The notes beneath the pieces are model-generated. The model saw nothing but the letters and a program-made list of their open reading frames with translations. It was not told where the DNA came from and did no database searches. A stretch of 64,000 nt of DNA from Diaporthe sp. PMI_573 (Eukaryota > Ascomycota > Sordariomycetes > Diaporthales > Diaporthaceae): NCBI GenBank assembly GCA_021399435.1, contig JAJTUP010000055.1, forward strand, positions 124,001-188,000, read 5' to 3'. Position 1 is the stretch's first letter, and each line of letters starts with the position of its first letter. Below are positions 34,344 through 43,970 of the stretch, one piece after another. A program made the translations under genes and the position numbers.

Positions 34344-35921
34344 ATGGCAGATGACAATCCAGCCGCTCAGAACGACCCACACGTCGATCAGCCGGGCCAT
34401 TACCCTGCCACGGATTATGCGATCGCATACGAGTCAGAATGGTCTCGGATTCATGGCAAAGATGCGACACTTCATCACCTGGGTTGCGGCTACTTGGGCA
34501 CAAGTGGTTGCCCGCCGACCCTCCTGGCGCTGAAGCAGCACGCACAATCCCTGGCCGTCCTCATAGCTCGCCTGAGCCCCAGCGTGAGGACCGGCACAGT
34601 GGACGAGAATCCCATATTTGATGGCAGGCAGGTTGACGGGGGCCAAATCCGGCGCGGCGTGGGAGGGCGCCTGGAGTTGAACGACGCCTTCGACTGGCTT
34701 GCAGACCTGACCCAGGCGTACAATAACGACGACCCCAACCACCACAAGCCACTCAACATCCTGTTCAACGAGGTCAAGTCTCAACACGAGGTCTTTGGCC
34801 CCGAATTCCAATGCCCGCTTACCCAGGTCGAGCCGCGTGAACCGAAAGAGCACCTGGGCCACCCATACAAGAAGGACGTTTCCCTGATGCCGTACGCCAG
34901 CCACCACCTGTTAGCCATGCACGCGAACGCATGTCTGGAGCACCTGGATCACGAGTTCAGCAGCGAAGGTGGCATCCTCAGCCTCATCCCCGAGGAGGGC
35001 AGGGGCGACGCCAACTCGGACGACCTCGAGGCGGCGCAGAACTCGCTGCTGGGCCAGCTGCTTCTGTACGTGCAGGGCCTGGCGCTGCGCAACCACGAGA
35101 TGGACATGACCAACGCGAAGCTGGCGGACGCGCTGGCGGGCGAGGCGGTAGTTCCGCTTCAGCACCTGTCAGTTCTCGGGCCGGACGGGCGGTCCGGAAA
35201 GGAGATTGCGTACCCGCAGGACCGCTGGGTGCTGGTCAACGCGGGTGACGACGTGTGGGCGTACCTGCACGACACGATGGACCGCGAGGAGGCGGCGCTC
35301 GCGGTCAGGGAGCAGGAGTGGGCGCGGGAAGATGCAGGGTTGGGTGGCGACAGCGTGTGGGGCCTGGAACGCGCTCACGAAAGGCTCGCACGCGGCGTCG
35401 TGGCAGTGGACATGAAGTCACGATTCTACCGGCTCCAGGGCCAGGGCCGGAGCACCATCTTCGTGCTGCCGGCGTTCGCAACCCAGCCTGGCACCGAGTG
35501 GAGCGAGAGGCTGGACCGGTACAGCAAGCCCACGGTGGTCGGCACGGTGGCGCCCCGGACGGTGCAGCGGGTGAGCGAGTATCAGAAGAAGTGGAATGAA
35601 CAGAGCGCTGCCGTGCTGCGTAGAGGGACTTACTTCGCTCAACTCGAGGAAAAGAGCGTTAGGGACAAGAATACCATAGAATTCCTGAGAGCAGAAGCGA
35701 CGAGGCAGGACCAGGTCTTGAAGGACAAGGACCGTCAACTTGCCGAACACAAAGAGCCGCAACCCGGCCAGGGTGGACAATACAATGCCGACGAGGTGGC
35801 CGAGGCGATACGCATCGTAAACCAGCAGACAAGAAGTATGGGAGGTGTGCGCTTCGCCGCAAACAACAGCAGTGCTGGAGGCGACGGGGACGTCACCATG
35901 AGTGGGGCGAACGGGCCATAG
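34344..35921 (+). CDS. Uncharacterised fungal protein, 525 residues
   Basis: Not recognised. It is a single-exon ORF of 525 residues starting at the ATG in MADDNPAAQ; the frame is open further upstream but without an ATG. No signal peptide or membrane span is visible. The protein is acidic and His/Gln-rich, mostly helical-looking, with conserved-looking segments such as FDWLADLTQAYNNDDPN, HPYKKDVSLMPYASHHLL and AYPQDRWVLVNAGDDVWAYL. A probable coiled coil follows (EEKSVRDKNTIEFLRAEATR...), and a Gly/Asn/Ser tail ends it. Third-position GC is high and codon use looks like real coding sequence. The missing introns differ from most neighbours. A cytosolic or nuclear protein is likely; no function is proposed. 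Confidence 0.8.
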   Translation: MADDNPAAQNDPHVDQPGHYPATDYAIAYESEWSRIHGKDATLHHLGCGYLGTSGCPPTLLALKQHAQSLAVLIARLSPSVRTGTVDENPIFDGRQVDGGQIRRGVGGRLELNDAFDWLADLTQAYNNDDPNHHKPLNILFNEVKSQHEVFGPEFQCPLTQVEPREPKEHLGHPYKKDVSLMPYASHHLLAMHANACLEHLDHEFSSEGGILSLIPEEGRGDANSDDLEAAQNSLLGQLLLYVQGLALRNHEMDMTNAKLADALAGEAVVPLQHLSVLGPDGRSGKEIAYPQDRWVLVNAGDDVWAYLHDTMDREEAALAVREQEWAREDAGLGGDSVWGLERAHERLARGVVAVDMKSRFYRLQGQGRSTIFVLPAFATQPGTEWSERLDRYSKPTVVGTVAPRTVQRVSEYQKKWNEQSAAVLRRGTYFAQLEEKSVRDKNTIEFLRAEATRQDQVLKDKDRQLAEHKEPQPGQGGQYNADEVAEAIRIVNQQTRSMGGVRFAANNSSAGGDGDVTMSGANGP

Positions 35922-36679
35922 AGTTGGAACGAGTGTTTGGTCGTGTATTCGTCTTTTCGGGATACTTGTTAGATTATGGGAGTTCAGTACAACCTTCTCT
36001 TGTCTCTGTCAAGATGCGTGGTTCAGCCAATGAACATGCGTGCCTTGACCGTTGCCGTGCCAACGCCGTTCCCTGCATCGTATCAGCACGGCGGGATGCG
36101 CTCTCCAGCCACCGATTACGCCAACCACAACCATACTATTGGCCGGGGGGCCAGGCCCAGCCCGCAACTCCCGCAACCAAGATCCCTCCTCATCATGTGC
36201 CATTAAAACCTGTTGACTTGCTAGATGATGGACACTGAACCGGCTGGATGAAATTGGAAACTTACCAGCCCCTCGGACCTCGACCCCTCCCTCCCATTGT
36301 TCTTGTCTCTCTTGTTCGTAAAACCGGCAATATCCCCCACCCAAACCCCAGTCCACGCATACCATACCTTGCACATTTCGTGTCTTCTCGTTCTTGCCTC
36401 TCATTGCTAGCTCCCGTGACAACCCTCCCTGATGCCAGCTCGTCGTTGTTCTCGAAGATCAATGCTGGGTTGAGTTGAGCCAGTTGAGCCAGTTGAGCCT
36501 TTCCTTGTTATCCTGTCTGTTCTGTCCTGCTTGATATTGGGAGGCTGGGTGGCCCCATATCCATACTTGCTGCGGGTCTGGCTTTCACGGACGAACAATG
36601 AATTGATTTGATCAACACGAGATCTGCACGCTGCGAGTGGCACTCCCCCGGCGACCACAGAGCACGCACCACATACACC
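35922..36679. other. Intergenic, promoter of the kelch-TM gene
   Basis: No gene seen. It is pyrimidine-rich near 36270-36450 and has a small 9-bp tandem repeat at 36473-36499. Confidence 0.5.
36473..36499. repeat. 9-bp unit repeated three times
   Basis: Three perfect tandem copies of agttgagcc, about 180 bp upstream of the kelch-TM gene start. Confidence 0.85.
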
Positions 36680-39600
36680 ATGCTGGGCCTTCAGGCCTGG
36701 CCCGTGCCTACTTACACGGCGTCGTCGTCAGTTGCTACCCGAGTTCAACGACGTGAATGCGGTCCGCCACGGACGCATTCCGCACCCAGAACCTTCATGC
36801 TCATGGTTGGCTTGCTGCTGGTCACGATGCACTCTGCCCGGGTCTCCGCCTCAGAGACATCGCTCCTCCCGTACATCCCAACCAAGATCCTCGTCCCGGG
36901 ATCCACAGCCGGGGTCGCCTACGGCCGGGAGACGGGCAATGCCAACAGCACGGCTTACATCTTCACCCCCAATGGCGACGGGTCAGTCGACCTGTTGGCT
37001 GTGGACATATCAGCTTCCCTGGCCGCTTCTTCAGTCAGCGGCAGTGCTGAGACCTTGACACCAGGGCTGCCTTTTCTCATATCAAGCACCAACACCACGA
37101 CGTTCACGCCCACACTCACATCGGACGGATCCATCGTTGCATATGCAGGCGATTGCAGTTCGGGCACTGGATCATCCGTATGGGTCTACAATACTACCAC
37201 CTCTCACCAGACTTCATGGGTGGAGCACTCCGTCATCAGCAATGGCGCGGCCACCGGGCCATTCTTCCTGGGGGGTGGTTTCTCCTTCTCAGAAACCATA
37301 TCGCCCGGTCTATCCCAGCCCCTGATATATGCATACGGCGGGCAATGCCCCAACGAGACCCTCGGAGACGAATGGACATCAGCCGCCGCCTACTCCAACT
37401 CCATGGTCCGCCTAACAGCCTCCACGGACTCCTCGTCCGCGCCAGGCTACACTGCAAACCAACTGTCCCTCAAGTCCCAGCCCATTGCTGAAGCAGGCTT
37501 CAGCTTGACCTCCCTCCCGCCGGCGACGTCAAACATCTCGGGGATCGTGACACAGAGCATTAACAGCGTCGTCCTGGGCGGCCACACGCAGACCGCCTTC
37601 GTGAACATGTCGACGGCTGCGGTGTGGAGCCTGCCGGAGGAGAGCTGGAGCTTCATCGCCATCTCCGGGCCGTCAGGCTCCACTTCGAGCGACACCTCGG
37701 AGCTCGCCAAGAATGATGGGGCCGTCACCGAGGTGCAGCCACGGTCGGGCCACACTGCCGTCCTCAACGAGGCCGGGTCCGCTCTTGTCGTTCTCGGCGG
37801 GTGGGTGGGGGACACGAGCCAGGCGGCGCAGCCGCAGCTGGCTGTTCTGCAGATGAGCGGTAGTGAGTTTGGGCAGTGGACGTGGTCTGTGCCTGATGAA
37901 CAGCCCTTGGCCAATGGTGAGGGCATTTATGGCCACGGTGCTGCCTTGTTGCCTGGTAATATCATGATGGTATCGGGTGGTTATGCCATCTCATCCGGCT
38001 CCTCGGGCTCAGGGCTGGGCAAGAGGGACAACATCGGTGTGGCGGGTGGACAGCTTCAGATGTTCTTCAACATGACAAGCCTCACCTGGAGCGACTCGTA
38101 TATGAACCCAATGTCTGCAGCGACCCCCTCAGCAGGCGGGACAGCACCATCGACATCACCATACAAACTGGGTCTCGGCTTGGGACTGGGACTCGGTATT
38201 CCAATCCTGCTGCTCGTGCTGGCTATATGCTTCTTCTGTTGGAGACGAAGGCAGCGCCTTCGCCACCAGGCACGAGACGAGCACATCCGGAACTTGACCA
38301 CGGGCACGGCCTTCATCACCTCTGACGAGATGCTCGAGCGCGAAAATGTGTATCCTTGGGGCCCGCGGACTGCGGCTCGATGGTACACGGGCGGGCACGA
38401 CCCGTATCTACGTGATCAGGGGAGCGCACTCGGTTACGAGAACTTGCGCGCCGCTGAAGGGGCAATGCCGGCTTCCGATGACCCCATGGCTGTCGAATCC
38501 CCCGGTGCCTATAGAAGAGACATCAGGCGCAGGCCGGTACCGAGGGTCGCAAGGGGTCTGTATCAGCCCACCGGTATTGCCGGAGATGATCTTGTAAGCC
38601 CAGGCGGTATCCACCCAATCCTTGAGGATGAGGAAGACGAGATAGCCGCGGCCGATGCCATCGCTCCGGACCGGGATGAGGAGAACGATGAGGACCCTTT
38701 CACTACGCCGGTCCCTTCGACACCAACAAGGACATGGCCCAGCTTGGCCAGTCCAATTGTCTTTATAGCGCCTGGCAACACCACGGCGGGCTCAGGGCCG
38801 GCCAGCCCAACAGAGAGCACACCGCGGCCGCGGCCGCAGCACCCAGAAGTACAGGACTGGGTCAGCGACATCGACGCATCTGACGCCCTGATCACGGCTC
38901 GCATCCAGCCTCACAGCACCACCTTCCGGAACTCGGGCAAGATCTCTCCAACCAGACGGCCGTCGGTGCGCTTGTCTGAGGATGAGACTGCGGGTGGTGC
39001 TCGAACAGACAGTAACCTGTCCGAATCAAACCGCAGCACCTTCAGCTTCATAGTGAACCGGTCCGACTCGCTGCGTGTGTCAGGGGCCGGCGCTGGGGCC
39101 GGAACGTTGACTGTCGGCAAGTCCCGGGGCGAGCAGGAAAGGACGGGAACCTCCCACTCTGACAAGAGCAACAGTAGCAACAGCAATGCCACACAGGACA
39201 GCTTCATGACGGCCAAGTCGATCACGGCCCTCCAGTCCGAGGGGCCCGGGCTACTCCTGGGCCGGCCTCGGCCAATCTCAGATATCGAGGATCTCGGCCA
39301 CCTGTCAGATGACGACCCTCTCGCTCCTGGGAGCCCGAGCAAGAGCAAGCCACCGCGGAGAAGTTGGTTTGGGAGCCTCAAGAGGGTGTTCAGTGCAGGC
39401 GCTGGCAGCGGGAGTTCGAATGGGAGTTCGAGTCGGACTCAGAGCCCGACCCATGGGCAAAGCAGCGACTACGACGGTCTAGGCTTGGGCAGCCTCGGGC
39501 TGGGTGGCGTTGGGCTACTGCAAAAACGGAGGCAGGGGAGGTCAGCATGGGACGAGGCCGGAGCGTCTGCGAGCGGCGGTGGCCAGGGCACTGGCGAGGG

Positions 39601-40135
39601 CTGGGGGGAAGACGACTGGGACATCGAGAAAGCAGTTGAGCAGAGGCTGGTGCAGGTGATGTTCAGCGTCCCGAAGGACAGGCTGCGCGTCGTCAACGCC
39701 GACAACGCGGATCTCGTATCCTTGGAGGAGTCGGTAGTCCTGGTAGATCCGGAGAGGGACGGCCCTACAACGCATAAGACCGCTGCAACTGGCAAAGATG
39801 AGGAAAAGGTAACGGCGCAGGATGAGCAAGAAGAAGCCGCAGAGGATGTGTCCAGCGTGGCCAGCCAGGCCGAGGAAGCAAGCAGGGCAAGGCGGGACAG
39901 GGTACAGCAGGGAAAGCAGCCGGAACGACCGTCCCTGCTGCTCAAGGTGCCTCTGCCACCAGGGAGCGAGACCTCGGAGGATTCCAGGCGGAGAAGCATC
40001 TCTCCCGTTCTAAGGACGGCGGAACAAGTCCGGTACGAGCGGCCTAGGACGCACGTACTCAACATGATCGAGAGCTTTGAGAACAGGAGTAAGAGCTCAA
40101 GTCCTGAGAGGTCAACCCCGGATACGAGGCGTTGA
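36680..40135 (+). CDS. Kelch-like beta-propeller, single-pass membrane protein with long cytoplasmic tail
   Basis: Single exon; 1,151 residues from the first ATG (36680). Starting at the later ATG at 36797 (MLMVGLLLVTMHSARVSA) gives 1,112 residues and a textbook signal peptide, so that start may be the true one. The ectodomain of ~430 residues carries kelch/galactose-oxidase-like repeats (for example GHTAVLNEAGSALVVLGGW and GHGAALLPGNIMMVSGGYA) and several N-glycosylation sites. A Gly/Leu-rich membrane span (LGLGLGLGLGIPILLLVLA) is followed by CWRRRQRLRHQ. The ~600-residue tail is disordered-looking, rich in Ser, Pro, Arg and acidic residues, with clusters such as KPPRRSWFGSLKRVF and a conserved-looking ERPRTHVLNMIESFENR end. 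Layout suggests a surface sensor or polarity landmark; function is inferred only. Confidence 0.82.
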   Translation: MLGLQAWPVPTYTASSSVATRVQRRECGPPRTHSAPRTFMLMVGLLLVTMHSARVSASETSLLPYIPTKILVPGSTAGVAYGRETGNANSTAYIFTPNGDGSVDLLAVDISASLAASSVSGSAETLTPGLPFLISSTNTTTFTPTLTSDGSIVAYAGDCSSGTGSSVWVYNTTTSHQTSWVEHSVISNGAATGPFFLGGGFSFSETISPGLSQPLIYAYGGQCPNETLGDEWTSAAAYSNSMVRLTASTDSSSAPGYTANQLSLKSQPIAEAGFSLTSLPPATSNISGIVTQSINSVVLGGHTQTAFVNMSTAAVWSLPEESWSFIAISGPSGSTSSDTSELAKNDGAVTEVQPRSGHTAVLNEAGSALVVLGGWVGDTSQAAQPQLAVLQMSGSEFGQWTWSVPDEQPLANGEGIYGHGAALLPGNIMMVSGGYAISSGSSGSGLGKRDNIGVAGGQLQMFFNMTSLTWSDSYMNPMSAATPSAGGTAPSTSPYKLGLGLGLGLGIPILLLVLAICFFCWRRRQRLRHQARDEHIRNLTTGTAFITSDEMLERENVYPWGPRTAARWYTGGHDPYLRDQGSALGYENLRAAEGAMPASDDPMAVESPGAYRRDIRRRPVPRVARGLYQPTGIAGDDLVSPGGIHPILEDEEDEIAAADAIAPDRDEENDEDPFTTPVPSTPTRTWPSLASPIVFIAPGNTTAGSGPASPTESTPRPRPQHPEVQDWVSDIDASDALITARIQPHSTTFRNSGKISPTRRPSVRLSEDETAGGARTDSNLSESNRSTFSFIVNRSDSLRVSGAGAGAGTLTVGKSRGEQERTGTSHSDKSNSSNSNATQDSFMTAKSITALQSEGPGLLLGRPRPISDIEDLGHLSDDDPLAPGSPSKSKPPRRSWFGSLKRVFSAGAGSGSSNGSSSRTQSPTHGQSSDYDGLGLGSLGLGGVGLLQKRRQGRSAWDEAGASASGGGQGTGEGWGEDDWDIEKAVEQRLVQVMFSVPKDRLRVVNADNADLVSLEESVVLVDPERDGPTTHKTAATGKDEEKVTAQDEQEEAAEDVSSVASQAEEASRARRDRVQQGKQPERPSLLLKVPLPPGSETSEDSRRRSISPVLRTAEQVRYERPRTHVLNMIESFENRSKSSSPERSTPDTRR

Positions 40136-40874
40136 AGCACATACGACGGGGCACCCAGGCACTGTGGGCCTGGCGTGGCTGTTTCATTTTCTGTTCAATT
40201 ATTATTACGGAGCGATGGTATGTGTTTGTATATACGTGTGCAAGAGCTGCAACGAAGTGGACGAAGAGCCAGAATAGCCCTCAAGGGCGAGGCAAGGACA
40301 CAGGCAAGGAGGGCTGGTTTCGCAGCAACAAGGAGCGAAGGAGTCTGGGAAAGCTTTCTGGATAGGAACGGTCGTTTAGGTCGGAGCACGGCATCAGATC
40401 GGCTCCCGGTTGAGGGAGATGAATGTTTGATTCGAACTGACAAAAAGACCATGTTGAAACATGAAATCGTAAAATGCCAGGCCGGCGGTCACTTTGTCTG
40501 AGCAAATTGACAAGCACTCCAGGTACTGATGCTTCGACTCTGGTCTTGAATTGATACACTACATACAAGGAGGTGACAAGGTCTCGTTGTTCGTTTGCTG
40601 CCGTGTGACGGTTGCCTTGCCAGTGTGGTAGCGTGGCTCGTCTGGACTGAGCCAGCTTACCTCCCTTGGAACCTCACCCCGCCCACAATCAACCCGAACC
40701 CCCTGGACCTGGCATCTATCTCCCTAGCAACATTGGCTGCACTTAGGGTCCGTTCCTGCTTGCAACCCACCTCCCTGATCGCGAATCGACGAGGCCATTC
40801 ATTTATTACAAGGTCGGAAGAAGCCTGCAAACAGAAATACAGAGGCCCTCATCGAGCCACATCCTGCAGCCACC
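40136..40874. other. Intergenic between kelch-TM gene and Gvp36-like gene
   Basis: No gene seen; 3' flank on the left and promoter of the BAR-protein gene on the right. Confidence 0.5.
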
Positions 40875-42234
40875 ATGGACAACTTCAAGAACCTCAACCT
40901 GGGGCAGACCTTCAGGTAAGCCAGCATCTTAGGCCTCGCGCTGCTCTGCAATGCAATAGGAGCTCTGGCAGCTGACGACAACCTCCTTCACAGCGGTTTT
41001 GGGAACACCGTTGGCTCCTTCGGGTCGCAGTTCACCCCCTTCGCCTCCCGCACCTTCCAGTCAACCAAGGAGATGCTGGGTCAGACTGATGACAAGGTTG
41101 GTGGAGTTGACAGCGCTACGGCCCTTGAGTCACATGCTGACGATCACGCATGTGGTAGACCCAGCTCCCACCCGACTACATCGACCTCGAGAAGCGTGTC
41201 GACGCCCTGAAGCAGGTCCACCAGAAGATGCTGGCTGTGACGTGAGTACAGTGACCCCACATCCTGGGCCTGAAGTTCGCCCTCCTGGATGTCGTGCTGA
41301 CGTTCATCCCTTATCAGTAACCAGTACTCTAAGGAAGCCTACGACTACCCCGCCAACATCAGCGAGACTTTCAACGACCTCGGTCGCACCGTCAGTGAGA
41401 AGGTCACCCTCCTCTCTTCGGCCTCGTCGCCCGCCGAGGCCCAGGCCGCCCTGACCGCCCCTCCTTCTGCGAAGCCCCAGCCCAAGACGTTTGCCCACGC
41501 CATCGCCCGCGCCTCCCTGGCTAGCAGCCAGCTCCTGCATCAGCAACACACTGGCACTGGTGATGAGCCACTTGCCGCCGCCCTGGAGAAGTTTGCCCTG
41601 GCCGAGGAGCGAGTCGGTGAGGCTAGACTCGCCCAGGATGCCCAGATCCAAAGCCGGTTCCTGGCAGGATGGAACACCACCCTGAACACGAACATCATGT
41701 TCGCGACACGCGCGCGCAAGGGAGTCGAGAAGTCGCGCCTGACGCTGGATGCGGCCAAGGCCAGGGCCAAGGGAAACACATGGAAGATCCCCGTGCCGGC
41801 TGTCGCTGCCGCCCAGAGCCCCAGGGCCGACTCACACGAGGAGGCCGAGATCAGCCCCGAGGCGCAGGAGGAGATCGAGAAGGCCGAGGATGAGTTTGTC
41901 ACACAGACCGAGGAGGCCGTCGGTGTGATGAAGAACGTGAGTCGCAATAGAGCGCGCCCCCCCCCCGCAAAGGCCGCTCGCATAGCTGATCATGATTGCA
42001 GGTCCTTGACACCCCTGAGCCGCTTCGCAACCTTGCTGAGCTTATCGCCGCACAGATGGAGTACCACAAGAAGGCATACGAGATCCTCAGCGAGCTTGCA
42101 CCCACCATCGAAGGACTGCAGGTCGAGCAGGAGGCAAGTCGCGCCTCGGGTTATACGCTTCCATGAAGCACCTACTAACTCGCGCCGGATGTGATTAGGC
42201 TAGCTACCGCAAGAGCCGTGAGAGCACCTCCTAA
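40875..42234 (+). CDS. Gvp36-type BAR-domain protein
   Basis: Six exons (40875-40915, 40994-41096, 41159-41241, 41318-41936, 42002-42133, 42199-42234) give 337 residues. The start MDNFKNLNLGQTFSGFGN, the segment PPDYIDLEKRVDALKQVHQKML and the helical middle (RVGEARLAQDAQIQSRFL; YHKKAYEILSEL) match the Gvp36/BAR family, membrane-curving proteins of Golgi vesicles and endocytosis. The introns are 78, 62, 76, 65 and 65 bp, mostly with GCTGAC or ACTAAC branch sites. The last intron starts with GC instead of GT (GAG/GCAAGT) and has a perfect CTACTAAC branch site. Without it the frame would miss the conserved end VEQEASYRKSRE. Intron 4 holds a run of 10-11 C. Confidence 0.88.
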
Positions 42235-42872
42235 AGGTACCAAATGGGCGAGTCTACGTGATGCGAGAGGCTTACAACGGGATGTGTGAGCCGGAGCAGA
42301 CTGTGCGCCGAAGGAGAGCCGCTTCGCGTTCAAGAGGCTGTGTGTGTGTGCGTGTGGAGAATATCCGAAGTTTCAGCAATAGGGCAGGGCACCTGACTGC
42401 GATTGGTGATTTCTCCGTTGTGGGATGCTTTTTCTCGGGAGAATTGTCTGGTAGATGATCAGGGTCGTTTCTGAGCAGAGCCTCACTCAGTGTTTCCTCT
42501 TTTCGAGGGTTTCCTCGGGTTTCAGGGCCTTCGCATTCTCCAAACTATCCCCTCCGTGTTCTTCGTGACCTGGTTGGTAGCACTTCTTCTGGAATATGAC
42601 TTTGTTCTAAAAGCTGGTGGGAGCAAGGAAAGCTTGTCTGAGACCTTGTTGGGGTCTGCCTCCCTACTGCGCACTCACCAAACATGTGAGACTCTGGCCG
42701 GGGGGTCCGTGCGTCTGATTTTTAGCTTGAGTGACGCTGCTACCTGGGCTGGGCCTGGCTGCAGCAGTTCCGCTGCAAGTGATCTTCAGCATAAATCGTA
42801 TCTTCGTAACCTTTACACCTTTCTTGATGTGACAGCCCGAATTTCCCCTAATCTCACCATAATACCACCAAT
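42235..42872. other. Intergenic between Gvp36-like gene and lsm4
   Basis: No gene seen. The 142-codon ORF 42490-42918 has no recognisable features and overlaps the lsm4 start. Confidence 0.5.
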
Positions 42873-43470
42873 ATGGTCAGCTGTCCCCGCTCCGTGTGCT
42901 CGAACGCGCGCATGCTGACGTACGAGTCCTTCGCAGCTCCCCCTCGGCCTCCTTAACGCCGCCCAAGGCCACCCCATGCTCGTCGAGCTGAAGAATGGCG
43001 AGACCCTCAACGGCCACCTCGTCAACTGCGACACGTGGATGAACTTGACGCTGAAGGAGGTGGTTCAGACTAGCCCTGTACGTCCTCGCTGCGGCGCAAC
43101 CCCCCCCCAAACACCTCATTCTGGATTGCTTGGATGGGAAGGGCTGACCGAGTTGCTCCTGCCTCCAGGAAGGCGACAGATTCACACGGTTACCGGAGGC
43201 ATACGTGAAGGGGAATAACGTACGTCGGACCAGCCGTTTGCGCTCCTCAATGGTGTGACGAGGGGCTAACAAGAGCAACACCCGTCGCAGATCAAATACC
43301 TACGCGTACCCGACGAGATCATCGACATTGTGAAGGAGCAAGCGAACCACCAGGGTGGCTTCCGGGGCGGAAGAGGCGGTCAGAACCGAGGCGACCACGG
43401 CGGAAGGGGCGGGGATCGGGGCGGCCGTGGGAGGGGCCAGGGCCGCGGGCGCGGAAGGGGAAGAGGATAA
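42873..43470 (+). CDS. lsm4: Lsm4, U6 snRNA-associated Sm-like protein
   Basis: Four exons (42873-42875, 42937-43077, 43169-43219, 43291-43470) give 124 residues. Lsm4 is part of the Lsm1-7 ring (mRNA decapping) and the Lsm2-8 ring (U6 snRNA). The Sm1 motif lies in [20 protein letters not shown] and NLTLKEV, the Sm2 motif in [14 protein letters not shown], and the C-terminal 35 residues are an RGG-rich tail. The first coding exon appears to be the ATG alone: the conserved sequence [13 protein letters not shown] starts immediately after an acceptor at 42936, and the only fitting ATG is directly followed by GTCAGC. The branch site GCTGAC lies 17 nt before the acceptor. Introns are 61, 91 and 71 bp. 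Confidence 0.92.
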
Positions 43471-43970
43471 AGGCAGCACCATGGTGTGAGACGTTCAAGA
43501 ATGACAGACACACAATGATACCCACTCCCGCCGGAGACAGCCCCCGCGCGCTTTTTGAGCGATCAGGGCCAGCCAGTGTATTACAAGCACCTTTGCGACC
43601 TGTGCGAGTGGTTCAAGTACAGGCGGTGCCGGGGTAGAGGGCCCTCCATCTCAGGCAGCCACCGTCACGGCCAGGTTTTCGGCGGGTGCATCCAGGAGAG
43701 AAGCTAGACTGCGCAAACTGCGCAAACTGCGCAAACTGCGGTCCCAAAGCGCACTACAGAGATACAGAGAACCATAGCAACTCAATTAATCCCCGGTCTT
43801 GGATGTGAGGATGATGTTCTTCTGGGACATGACTTGGCACGTGATAACGTCTTCGGAAGCTCTTATCAGCGATAACTACTCCAAGTTTGGAGCTCCGTAA
43901 CCCGCATTGCATCCCCCAGGGTTGGTTTTCTTGTCGGCAGATCTCCCAACTCGTCGCGGCAAGCCAGCCA
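43471..43970. other. Intergenic between lsm4 and the PPR gene
   Basis: No gene seen. It contains a 9-bp tandem repeat (43708-43740) and the PPR gene promoter. Confidence 0.5.
43708..43740. repeat. 9-bp unit repeated 3.7 times
   Basis: Perfect tandem copies of actgcgcaa followed by a partial copy. Confidence 0.9.

Noticed and set aside
39469..40140. 223-codon ORF on minus inside the kelch-TM gene
   Set aside because: Ser/Leu-rich shadow of the Ser/Gly/Glu-rich tail of the sense gene.
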